64,000 bases of DNA from Liriodendron chinense. Taxonomy: Eukaryota; Streptophyta; Magnoliopsida; Magnoliales; Magnoliaceae. Made by a program: the position numbers and the translations under genes. A model generated the notes under the pieces. It was not told where the DNA came from. It did no database searches and was given only the letters and a program-made list of their open reading frames with translations. The DNA lies in contig ML058526.1 in NCBI GenBank assembly GCA_003013855.2, positions 5,394,001 through 5,458,000 on the forward strand, read 5' to 3'. Positions 48,864-59,889 of this stretch are shown piece by piece. Position 1 is the stretch's first letter. The number at the start of each line of letters is the position of its first letter.

Positions 48864-49640
48864 AAAGAGAAGGAAAGAAGGGACAAAAGGAATATTGTGG
48901 CTGCAATCGAACCCGGACGTGCAGGGAATGAGGGGACAAAGACAATGGACAGCAGAGAATGTCCGAACCCGAGCCAGCCCAGGCCGCTCAAGAGGCGAGC
49001 CTTGGGCGGCCTACTCTGGGCCGCCCGTACGGACGCGCTTCTTCTCTCTCCGCGGGATTGGCTCCAGGGTTCTTGGTAGGTGAGGCTGACAGTCCACGTC
49101 AGCGATGGCACTCCGTGGGCCGCCCAAGGCTTCGGTCCACTCCAGATTTTGATTGAGGCTGATTAAGATCATATAAAAGGTGCCCCACCGGTCCAATCAC
49201 GAAGCGATGCAGCCAAAACATGGTTGATCAAGTCAAAGAGAAGGAAAGGTGGTCAAGTGGGGGCCACAAGCAATCCAAGTCATTCAAAGATTAGATCATC
49301 ATGATCTAAACCATTAGAAAAGCTTACATGAGCCATCATATAGCAAGATCAAAGGTTTGATCATCAAGAAAGAAGGCCAGAATCCAAGATCTGATCATCA
49401 AGTGGACCCACAGGGCCAAATCAAGCAATCCAAAAGTTGAACCATCATGATCCAAACCATTAAAGAGCTTCCTTAAGCTACCAACCTCCAAGATCAAGGG
49501 TCCAATCATCAAGATCTGGCTTCCGAGTATGAGAATCGAAGTACAAGAGGTCCTACAGGGCCAATTCAAGCAATTCAGACCACTCAAATCACAGTCAACC
49601 CCGTCAGAAGCTAAACAAAGCAAGGTAAGTATGCCCAACC
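48864..49640. other. noncoding 3' region of the Tat element
   Basis: Between the antisense ORF start and the 150-bp minisatellite; probably the promoter side of the antisense ORF. Repeated phrases such as 'gatcatcaag' and 'ccaaaccatta' recur but form no clear array. Confidence 0.45.
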
Positions 49641-49649
49641 ATGAAACCA

Positions 49650-50425
49650 TGGTCCGAAGACCTTAAACTACGTCGGGATCAAGATCCCGAGGGACTTTTT
49701 AATAAAAATCAGTAGCAGTCTGGATCGTCGAATCAAGATCCGCTGATACCGGACATTTTCCAAAAAATAAAATATATGCTCTGTTTGTACAGTTTTGTGG
49801 TCCGAAGACCTTAAACTACGTCGGGATCAACGTCCCGAGAGATTTTTAATAAAAACCAGCATCGATCCCAGCCATTCAGGCCAAGATCTGATGATCTGGA
49901 TCATTTCGAAAACAAAAAAAAGTGTGTTTGCCCCCTTTTGTACAGTTTCTGGTCCGAAGACCTTAAACTACGTCGGGATCGATATCCCGAGAGATTTTCA
50001 ATAAAAACCGGCATCGATCTTCATTAAGGCCTGATGACTCCGGACATTTTCTAAAAAGACAAAAAAAAATGTGATTTCCAACATCGCTTGTACAAAGTTT
50101 TGGTCCGAAGACCTTAAACTACACTGGGATTAATTTCTCGGGGGACCTTTCTTGCTTTCAACCAAAAACCGGCATCAGCCTTGATCAAGGTTCGATAACC
50201 CGGATCATTTCAAAAAAAAAAAATATACCAAAAATATTTTAAAGCTTTCCACAAAAATCAGCATCAATCTCGATCATTCGAGCTGAAATCTGGAACTTTA
50301 AAAAAAATATATATAAAAAAATATAAAAATTAAAAAAATTTTGCCATCAATTTCAACTGCACAAATTCATCTCCAGCGGTCCGAAGACCTAAAACTACAC
50401 TGGGATTAACTTCTCGGGGGCTCTC
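49650..50425 (+). repeat. about 150-bp minisatellite, five recognisable units
   Basis: The core GGTCCGAAGACCTTAAACTA occurs at about 49650, 49798, 49950, 50101 and, slightly changed, 50378. Each core is followed by a palindrome of GGGATC...GATCCC type and then a 'aaaaaycrgcatc' stretch. The wider last gap probably hides a decayed unit. Confidence 0.88.
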
Positions 50426-50929
50426 TTTCCTAACCTGTTCCAGACATGGCTGACACTTGATCGTACGGGTGTCTGGAATCTTTTAAACAGGTAAGGGCTG
50501 AGGTGGGCAGAACTCCGCAATCCTGTTCGTGTTGAACGCACCGTGATAGACAACCTTGGTTTGGAAGTCGCTGTTGAATCTGACGGATGTTCTCTGTTCC
50601 TAAAACTCATGAAGGGGATTAAGGCTGTTGGGAGGTGGAGCGCACCCTCACGGAATTGTGAGCAACGTAAGGCCCCAAACTGGATTGACTAAGGGAAATG
50701 TGAGGATGTGGCTCATTTTGTGGCCGAAGGAGTCCGTCGGACGATACGTGGTCTATGTGCATTGCACATGGGGAACAGGCAACTTTGTGGGTATGTTGAC
50801 TGAAAACCCTCAAAATCCCCTCATCCGAAGATGTAAAACTACGGCACTTAACTGTGTGAGACTCGTCTTGCTCGTTGACGTAAAATGGATCGGGTGCCTT
50901 ACCAGCAGTAGAAGCTGGAAGTGGATGAA

Positions 50930-51250
50930 AATTCCATACTTTTCCCTGCATTTCATAAAAATCACAAAAATACAAAAACATTGCAAAATCACCTTTTCAA
51001 AAATCACAAAAAAATATTTCCCTTAAATATTGTCAAAAATCATAAAAATATTTCCCTTGCTTTTAACAAAATATTATCAAAAATCACAAAAAATATTTCC
51101 CTTGCTTTTAACAAAATATTGTCAAAAATCACAAAAAATATTTCCCTTGCTTTCAATCAAAATATTGTCAAAAATCACAAAAAAATATTTCCCTTGCTTT
51201 CAATCAAAATATTGTAAAAAATCACAAAAAATATTTCCTTGGTTTTTCAA
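50930..51250 (+). repeat. AT-rich tandem repeat, about 57-bp units
   Basis: Five or more units of an AAAATCACAAAAAATATTTC core followed by CCTTGCTTT, between about 50990 and 51240. Creates artefactual repeated peptides. Confidence 0.9.
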
Positions 51251-52170
51251 TAACCGATCTCTACCTTGACTACTCAGGTAAAAGATCCGAACCCAAATAC
51301 TTACAAAAATCACAAAAAATTGTCAGTATCCCCAGCACTACACTTCAGGAGTCTTGAACTCCGCTCACTTCACAGTTTGGGATGACAGATCCGATCGCCC
51401 GCAAATTAGAATCTTGACCAAAAAGGGGCAACCAAACACCATCTCAATCACATGTATGCCCAGAAGAACATCTTGAAGTCGGATAACATCCTCGTACATT
51501 CTCATTCGCAAAGAAACAGCATCTTGGGACGATGGACCTGATTGACCACGGGTCAGGATCTTAACCAACCCGCTGTCCAAACCTCCGTATCAAAAAGAAA
51601 AATCCCTAGGGGAGCACAACCCTGCAAGTAATAAGCTCAAAGTTCTCTGCACCCACAGCAAAAGCAAAATCATCAAACAAAAGAGAATGAGCCAAACCAT
51701 GCATTCATCATGCATCTCCATGCATCAGCATCCATCGCATCAATCATCATGTTTACCTGCTTTCAAAATAAAAGTCGGTTAGCTAAAGACCCCACAGGCA
51801 TCCCTAGTGGAGGCACATGCAAACCAGATTTCCATTTCAAAAAGACAAAAAAATATTTCTATTCGCAAATAAAAACCCCACGGAGTATCACTCCCCAGAG
51901 TGGGTATCTTTTCAAAAATCCAAAAATATTTTTCCAGTAGAGCGTTATGCCTCCAAAACACCGGGAGATCTTCCATATCCCTGGGTAGGAGCCAACGCAA
52001 AAATCAAATAAGATCCGATGTCTCGCGGTTTCCCTGGAGACCATCGGATCCAATGCACTCAAAGTACGGTCGAACTGAACTCCAGTGTCAATGCGGTCGT
52101 ACCACATGCCAAGATACAAAAAGATGAAAGCCAAAAGGCTCGGTCACAGAAACCATTTGAACAGGTGGAA
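51251..52170. other. noncoding part of the Tat element
   Basis: No coding frame of interest between the two repeat blocks. Confidence 0.5.
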
Positions 52171-52171
52171 A

Positions 52172-53075
52172 CGATGAATTGTAACCCAAGTATCAAAATC
52201 AGCAGATTGGGTGGAAAGAGCTCACCCGCACATACCTAGGCGTGGATGCCTGAAGTACCTTGACTGAGTCCAAGTCGGCGTAGTAGAATCCCGTAAGACT
52301 ATCGGACGCAGGGCGTCTAACCACTTTGACAGTCAAGCGAAACAAGTACTCCTGGAGTGATCCAGGAAAACATCAAACATCGCAATCAATTTCAGGGTCA
52401 GTAACCTCGTAAGACTGGCGACGCAGAGGCTCTGTTGTACCTTTTCGATGTTAGTACCGATCGGGAATGGAAGGGTTGCGATTGGGTACCCAGGTTGCAG
52501 CAAACTGCAGGGACAATCGCAACGTTTTCTCCAAACTCCCGCGGTATGTGCGAGTTATCAATTTCCAGACAATCAACTGACTCAGTTACAAAGGATAACA
52601 AAGATTCCAGACCACAATCAAGGAAAGAATGAATTGCAAACTAAGCATCGAAACCAGCAGATCGGGTGGAAAGAGTCCACCCGCACATACCTAGGCGTGG
52701 ATGCCTGAAGTACCTTGACTGAGTCCAAGTCGGCGTAGTAGAATTCCGTAAAACTATCGGACGCAGGGCGTCTAACCACTTTGACAGTCAAGTGAAACAA
52801 GTACTCCTGGAGTGATCCGGGAAAACATCAAACATACAATCAATCACAGGGTCAGTAACCTCGTAAGACTGGCGACGCAGAGGCTCTGCTGTACCTTTCC
52901 GATGTTAGTACCGATCGGGAATGGAAGGGTTGCGATTGGGTACCCAAGTTGCAGCAAACTACAGGGACAATCGCAACGTTTTCTCCAAACTTCCGCGATA
53001 TGTGCGAGTGATCGAGTTCTAGACGATTAACTGGCATAGATGCAAAAGCAAGCAAAGATTTTAGACCATGATCTA
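52172..53075 (+). repeat. 456-bp tandem duplication
   Basis: The unit holding GGTGGAAAGAG, ACCTAGGCGTGGATGCCTGA and 'gggaatggaagggttgcg' is present twice, with landmarks 456 bp apart (52202 and 52658). Copies differ by scattered substitutions. Confidence 0.9.
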
Positions 53076-53138
53076 TGAATGACCGGGTCAGAAGTGGGGT
53101 GTCCACTCGCTTTGGCATTCGGTTGCACGCAACCTCTG

Positions 53139-53153
53139 CCAAAGAGGGGCATC
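53139..53153 (+). promoter_or_regulatory. polypurine tract of the Tat element
   Basis: CCAAAGAGGGGCATC directly before the 3' LTR TGTAGACACC; purine-rich, in the place expected for plus-strand priming. Confidence 0.8.
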
Positions 53154-54633
53154 TGTAGACACCCCACCTTTGGCTACACTGTTGGTAGAGATAGCTGGTT
53201 GAATGGAGGACCATACCCCCAAACCCCAAGTCCAAACTCAGCCAAACTCACCCTTGTAAGCCCCATTCCATAGCCCAGTTTAAGCCTGAACCCAGTCAAC
53301 CCAGTCCTAAACATCACCCTGAAAAACCCCCATAAGAAAAGCCAGTAAAAAAAAATCCTAAAAAAGTCAAACTCACTGAGTCAACCCGCTGAGTCAACTC
53401 ACTGAGTCGACCCAGCGAGTCAAACAGCAGCCTCGAGGGTGCGACCATACCTCGCTGGAAATCGAGGAACGGCCGTACGGGCGGCCCATAGCAGGCCGCC
53501 CAAAAATATTTACGAGCTCTGCCACTGCTCGCTGCTATAAATACCCCCCTCCCCTTCTCATTTCAACACAGCAACCGGCCAGAGAGAGTCCGTCCATTCG
53601 AGTTTCCTTCTCCACCCCTTAGCCCATTTTCCTACCAAGGAGAGCCCGAGTGAGGAGAGCCTAGCCCCGGTCCAGCCCAACCTGACCACTGGTCCAAGCC
53701 TCTCAAGCCACCCAAGTCTTGATCCAGCCACTCGAAGCCAACCCTTGCGACACCTCTACTACAAGCACCTTGATTATTCAAGCACACTGCATATGTCTTA
53801 AATTAAGCACCTGTCAGTTCGAGCGTATGCTCTGGGCTTGCCCGTTGTTGGAACCTGCCCATCAGAAACTCTTACTGTTCAGACCTGCATTCATGCTTCA
53901 CCATAAAGCACCTTGATTATTCAAGCACACTGCATATGTCTTTAAGCACCTGTCAGTTCGAGCATATGCTCTGGGCTTGCCCGTTGTTGGAACCTGCCCA
54001 TCAGAAACTCTTACTGTTCAGACCTGCATTCATGCTTCACCATAAAGCACCTTGATTATTCAAGCACACTGCATACATCTTACATTAAGCACCTGTTAGT
54101 TCGAGCGTACGCTCTGGGCTTGCCCGTTGTTGGAACCTACCCATCAGAAACTCTTACTGTTCAAACTCACATTCATGCATCATGTCATCCATGAGAATGT
54201 ACGAGGATTAAAACAGACTTTCAAGTATTAGTTCGATTCTGTGAAGTAGAGACCGTACTTCGGTACGGGCAGTGTGTGGGGTGCTTAACCTCTTCCCACC
54301 CTGTAACCGTGATCCCTTACCTCGAATCTCTGGCCGCAGATCAAAAGGAGTCATTTTAGAGGAAAGGATCTTCGGATCCCCTTCTCTAACGTTTCTACGG
54401 GGTGTAGCCGACTATAGATTCGAAGTAACTGGCTAGTGGCGACTCTGGTCTTATATAAACTCATTTAAACACATCCAGCTCAACACGACTACCAAACAAA
54501 GCCTTCGAGAACGAGGCAAGCCAGTGGCACAAACGGCGATTTCGCACTCACGCATCATCCTCTCCTTCTTTTCCCGAAAGGGGAAGGGACGAGAACGTCT
54601 CGTGTGGGAGCGCGGAAACGGCGAGGGTCCACA
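53154..54633 (+). repeat. 3' LTR of the large Tat element
   Basis: 1480 bp. It carries fewer 12-bp units but three 140-bp repeats (53763-54180), against two in the 5' LTR. TATAAATA at 53536. Confidence 0.93.
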
Positions 54634-54638
54634 CATTG
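54634..54638. repeat. target site duplication CATTG, right copy
   Basis: Matches 35063-35067. Confidence 0.92.
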
Positions 54639-54654
54639 TATTTGTTCATTATGA

Positions 54655-55245
54655 GGATGAGCTTGTTAGGGAGTTATTTTGTTGAGATAACAACTCTTTC
54701 TTCATCTCATTGAATATAATATTTATCCTCTCTTGTACTGTTTCATGTATTCTCTCTTGTATTCTCCCTTCCATATTGTTCTTCATATCCTTGATTTTTC
54801 AAGAGCCTCGGCATAGTTATTTTCTGCCATCTCTGCCGTCTTCGTTCAGCCTCTACATTTACATTGAAACGGGTTGATTTTGCCTTCCTTCCAAACCCCA
54901 TGCTACATAAATATATATTTTTCTTTTCGAGAACGGTGACAAATATTTCATTCCATGTCGAATTAACATCTGAAGATGATGAATCCTGGGTTGCTTATGC
55001 AACCATCTCCTCCTGAAATTTTAGAGAACCAAGAATTAAACAATATAATATATAAGTGATAACTAGGCAGCATACTAGGCAGGCAACATTATTATTTAAA
55101 AAAATCGAGGCAATATTACTTAGGTCTTACGTGTAATTGGCGGGCTTTGTCACAAGTCCAACCCTTCCTTGACTTGTAATGTGTCATCTCATAAATGTCA
55201 ATAAGAGGAGATTCATCTTCGGTCTAATGCTCTTTTTGTTTCAAT
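54655..55245 (-). pseudogene. CACTA TNPA-like (En/Spm) transposase C-terminal exons
   Basis: Read on minus, the first exon ends at 55131 with SPLIDIYEMTHYKSRKGWTC then ARQLH, followed by a good GTAAGA donor. After a 118-bp intron (55130-55013, TTTCAG acceptor) the next exon begins EEMVA. A stop follows, then SSSSDVNSTWNEIFVTVLEK, a GFGRKAK block and, after a small frameshift, a coiled coil (EGRIQERIHETVQERI). This order is the C-terminus of the Ptta/En/Spm (PF03004-type) protein, a DNA-binding helper that recognises the subterminal repeats. It carries at least one stop and one frameshift, and the N-terminal part was not recognised. The Tat insertion lies just downstream. Confidence 0.75.
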
Positions 55246-58200
55246 AAAAAAATTTACAAGGAATCATCTATCAATTGTCCAACCATAACGTAGTTTGAAT
55301 AACAAAAATAAATATTCATTTTTTATTTAATAACTATTACCATTGGGCTCAAGAGCATGTAATGTCAAACAAGCTTATCGAGCATAATTGCACGTGTATC
55401 ACCATTAGGCCAGAAATGAAAAGGATACACTTTAGTAGTTGGTTGTAGATTTTACATAATTTGCGTCAACAGATGCATGATTCGACTACATCCTTGAAGA
55501 TGTCTGATTAGCACATGGAGCATTAATTTAATAGCACTTAAGAGAAAATATTATGAGAAAAAAAATCACCTTCTTACACGCTTGAATGACTTCTCTAAAC
55601 CTCCCCATTGGCTTCTTGTTGCTCATTTCCATCGGCCTTCACAACTGAACAATCTGATATAAGCCCATTCGAAGTATATATTATTAGAAGAAAATGTACA
55701 AAATCTTACAATCTGATATTTTTATCAAGCCACACCTGCGATATAATCTCGCATGTTACATGATTAAAAGTAAATCTAGTCTCTGGATGCCCTAGCCATG
55801 TTAAAGCCGGTGCACTCTCCTGCCTCAAATATCTACCAGGCTCTTGCAAAGCCCTTTCTATAATACTGATAGGCTGAACCCCTATCAAACTTAAATACAA
55901 GGCTCACTCCAAGGCATCATTTTCTAATATCTAGGATATCTAATAACAAGCAACATGCTAAAATTACTCAGAATAGAAGAAAAAAATAATAAAAGAGGTA
56001 GGTAGAGAAAAAAGAGTTCCCAATATTTAACCAAATTATGAAAAAAATGAAAATCACTTCCTCCATACCAACATAAATATCTAGCACTTTGATCAGGGCA
56101 ATCATCAAAGGGTTGTGATCTTCAATGAAGAAAATGTTCTGCCCATCCATTTTCCATATGAGCCGTATTAAATGAAAAACTTTGGATCTGTAATCACATC
56201 CCCACATATACAAAGTATTGTGCATAAAAAACACCATTGTTAAGGATCTGAGACCCAATATTTGTTGAAGGACATGCAGTTACACATGCCAATGTGGCAT
56301 GCAAGAAACAAGCTGCCCCTTAAGTAGCCTCAAAATTCAGATGCCATGGTCCAAAAACATCGGCTAGCCCATGTATTCATCTATTGGACCACATGTACAT
56401 GCTAAACAAGGACCATCAATCTATCCATCCTCACCTTCCATTCTTCTGTTTAAGATTGATCCAAGCAATAAGTATACCATATCTTTTAGGCCATGGTATC
56501 TACATGTTTGAGCCCACCCAAGGAGTAGCTTAGATCTCACACACGTCTAAGCCATTAGCCTCTTAGGAAGCCCAAAAAACTTGGTTAACAAGAGTCTTTT
56601 TTCCAATCAATCCCTCCCTTAAACATAAACAAATGTAGAAAATTTGAGTAAAAAGAATCAAAATTACCTTAAGTTGTTCTAAAGCATGAGGGATTCCACC
56701 AAATCCTTTCCAGGAATACCGATTCTTTTCCTTCCTCATAAGAACCTGACGCGATAAAAAAAACTAAAAAAGAGGCAAAATTTCTAAACTTAAAAAGCCT
56801 ACAAAATAAGACAATTATGGAATCAAGCAATGTTAAAATCAGATAAGGGCTGGTTGAAGATGATGTTTTTCTATTTTTATCCTGAAAAACAAAGTAAAAA
56901 ACATTAATAAGGTTTCTGCTACAATATGTAATGCTCTTACAAGTTCACTGTATAAAAAATAAAATAAGTAGAAAGAGCATTAAATTCGTATACCACTCTT
57001 TATTGGGCCTTGATCCACTCCATCCATCACATATACCACTCTTTACTAGGCCTTGATCTCAAAATAAGGATGATTCAACACTCAGGTGGGCCACCTTAAA
57101 AAGTTTATACTTAGAACCTTTAAATTCATATGGAATAACCTAACTGATTTTAGAATAGTTCAATTAGATCATATAAATGGATTGAGTTGTTAGACTATGA
57201 AATGTAACCAAGAATAAACAGAATGATGCAAAACAATATTTATTCAATTTAGGTATCAAGGAAGCTAATAAAGATTTATGATTTGAATGAAAGAGACAAC
57301 ACCTCCGTTCAACACCTAAGTTCACCCTTATCTGGCTGGGAAGTAATATTGCTAGAAGTAAATTCTCTTTACTGATCAACATCATCAATGTAATTCTTGA
57401 TGATTACGTACACTTATACCAGATCCGAACTTTTCATCGCTTGGCCCTTATCATGGATACGTGATAGTTTTTAGTAAAAAGTTGCAAAAATGGATGATTC
57501 TAGTAATTGGTTAAAGGATCCTTGATGATTAGACATACAAGTTTCAAAAAGACCCAACCAATGACATATGTTCAATGGGAAAAAAAACCGGCAATCAATG
57601 ACTAGGATCATCTAGTTTTTGTGATTTCAGACATATGGCGTATCCATAGTAGGGTACAATAGATGAAGAGTTTTGGAGCTCATACATATATGTTATGTCA
57701 AGGATCTTACATACCTGAGATAACTAAGATACTAGCATTTAGCACTGGATACTTTGTTATAAATAAGCAAAAGGCATCAGAGCAATTTCACATCTAAGAA
57801 AAAAGTGATGGTCAGGCACATTCACATTGGTGATTGTGATATTGGAGATGGAGGCAATATTGTATTAAACTTCCGTTGCACAAATAAAAAAATAACCATG
57901 TTAGGGAATTGCTTTTTCCCCCTCAATGATTTAAAAAGGCCACAGCTCATAAGAAGGTGCCTTTGGTACAAACCTTGGAACCAAGGATGTTCCACATGTA
58001 TATTAGATCAGATGAATAAATTTCTTACAAATGCTGGATAAAAGAAAGTCATGCTTGATTGGTTCTTAGTTTGAACAGATGAAGAAATTTCTAACATTTT
58101 CTCTACATGTACAGTAGAGCAAATCCAGCCCACTTTCAGTTCTAGAATCGCACTGATTCCATCATAGCTCCCCTCGCACTAGCTCAACTCCAGCTTCACC

Positions 58201-59300
58201 AGCTGTCTACACCCATGGGCCAAGATCGGTAGCCCAATGTTGGTGATAAGTGAATTGGGCTATAGAAAAATGAAAAAAAAATGGTTGAAAAGAGAAGCAT
58301 CTCCATCTATTACCTAATCTGGCAGTTGCAGGTGGTGAGATGCTGGAAAAATAATGGGATCTTCTTAGAGAAGTTTCGAAAAATGATTTAAGGCGCATTT
58401 GTATGAGGGAGAAGAGATTCTAGGGTTTTCATCAAGAGAGAGGGAAGGAGGGAGGGAGAAGAGATTTTTAGGGTCTTTTTTAGGCATGTTTGTTTTTTTG
58501 GGCTTGAGAACGTTTTTAGGAGCAGATCGAGTAATACCCCCACCAGGATGGGCACAAATTAGGTGTTACCCTAGGAATAACTTAGTGGTGTTACCCTAAC
58601 CGTGTGGGGCCCATGTTGATGTATTTTTTATATATAAATGTTGTGTATCTGTTTTTTCATATCATGTTAGGATGTGATATTCTAATAGCTTAAGAAGATC
58701 CAAAGCTTAAGTGGACCATAACACTAGAAATAGTGATGAAAAACCATTAAAAACGTTTTGCGGGCCACAAAAGTTTTGGATTAATCTGATCTTTATATTT
58801 TCCCTTCCTCAAGACCTTATTGACATTATCAAGAGCTTGGATTGAAAATAAACATTACCAAAACCTTACAATAGGCTATTTGGAATTTTTAATGGTAGAG
58901 CACTCAATCACACTGTTTCTAGTGGTATGGTCCACTTGAGATTTAGATCTGCGTAATTTTTGGAACAACATTATAAAATGGGCTGCAGAAAAGGATGGAT
59001 GGTGTGGATTAAGTCACATTCATCACAATGGGCCCCACAGTCATGGGTCTCACCTACCTTGTGGATACGAAATCGGATTGCGCACGGAATAACTCAGGAT
59101 TGGGTCAATGGTTGGAATTTTCCTACCTATCTTTTCCTTTAGTGTAGCCCACTTGAGTATTAGATTGAGCTCACTTTTGGTGGCACGTCCTAAAATAAGT
59201 TCACAAAGCGAATGGACAATGTGGATTTCTCACAAAGATCACTATGGGCCCCACCTACATTCCCAGTGAAAAAGGCTTACTGGGGTATTGAAATAAATTA
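55246..59300. other. CACTA interior, unidentified
   Basis: AT-rich, with several exon-like minus-strand pieces that I cannot name: 56745-56668 (open in phase 0, flanked by AG and GTAATT, reading VLMRKEKNRYSWKGFGGIPH), 56258-55968 (MDGQNIFFIEDHNPLMIALI) and 55900-55706. They may be decayed transposase exons or captured host exons. A possible further short DNA element lies at about 58533-59290, with AATACCCC-type inverted ends. Confidence 0.4.
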
Positions 59301-59309
59301 TGTGGCATT

Positions 59310-59680
59310 AATTACGCCCTGTAGGCGTTGTCGATACGTTTCGCATAAATATTTTACCGAGAAAATTTTGGTGGTAAAGTATTAAGATATTAATAACGCT
59401 TATAGAGCATCGCCAATAAGTATTAATATATTAATAATACCCACCAATAAGTATTAACGTATTAAAGACCCCCCTAGGGCGATGCCATTACCTTTACCAC
59501 AAAATTTTTTGTAGAATAAATTTTGCGGGAAAGTATTTGCGATGAGAACACAGGGTCGTCGCAAATAAATTAAATATTTGCGACGCCCCATCGTTGATCG
59601 TTGTTAAAGGGCCTGTATTTGCGACGTATTTGGGCGTCGCAAATAAAGGACTTCGTAAAAAAATTGATTTTCTTGTAATT
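59310..59680. repeat. CACTA subterminal repeat zone, right
   Basis: Repeated GCGACG, GTCGCAAATAAA and TTTGCGACG motifs in both orientations, closing with TTGATTTTCTTGTAATT, the right inverted end. Confidence 0.75.
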
Positions 59681-59889
59681 GAGGTTGCATCTGTTGCTCA
59701 CAATGCTTAAGTTAGATCATATGCTCACTGAAAATCCTCCAGTGCCACATTCCAACAACGATACAACAAAATAATTTAAAAATGATAGGTCTAACATTGT
59801 TACTACCTATGCAAGAAATATATCTTTTACACTATATTTGATTCGTTGTACACCATGTACAACTAAAAGAAGATTGTTAAGAAATTGTA

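Larger units (their letters stand above)
35068..54633 (+). mobile_element. 19.6-kb Tat-lineage Ty3/gypsy retrotransposon
   Basis: The 5' LTR 35068-36586 and 3' LTR 53154-54633 both start TGTAGACACCCCACC and end GGGTCCACA, with perfect CATTG duplications outside. Inside, in order: primer site, gag, protease, RT, RNase H, a second (archaeal-type) RNase H, integrase, repeats, an antisense PMD ORF, more repeats and a polypurine tract. The dual RNase H and the antisense ORF place it in the Tat branch. Gag-pol carries about ten stops or frameshifts, so this copy is non-autonomous. Across the last 450 bp the LTRs differ at about nine positions by eye, suggesting a fairly recent insertion. It lies inside a CACTA transposon. 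Confidence 0.95.
34339..59680 (-). mobile_element. CACTA (En/Spm) transposon, split by a retrotransposon
   Basis: The left end reads CACTATAAGAAAACCAATTTTTTG, close to the family consensus CACTACAAGAAAA. The right end, read on minus from 59680, reads AATTACAAGAAAATCAATTTTTTT, so the ends form an imperfect inverted repeat. Both subterminal zones carry many GTCGC/GCGAC repeats in both orientations, a hallmark of CACTA elements. Transposase-like exons on minus lie at 54.7-55.25 kb. Without the 19.6-kb Tat insertion the element is about 5.8 kb. The 3-bp target duplication is not clean (AGC left, GAG or AGG right), so the outer limits are slightly uncertain. Confidence 0.75.

Noticed and set aside
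48370..49083. 237-codon plus-strand ORF
   Set aside because: Shadow of the Gly/Asp-rich antisense PMD ORF; Ser/Pro/Ile composition follows from the other strand.
50921..51269. Repeated peptide ORFs (KITKNISLAF type)
   Set aside because: Translation of the AT-rich tandem repeat.
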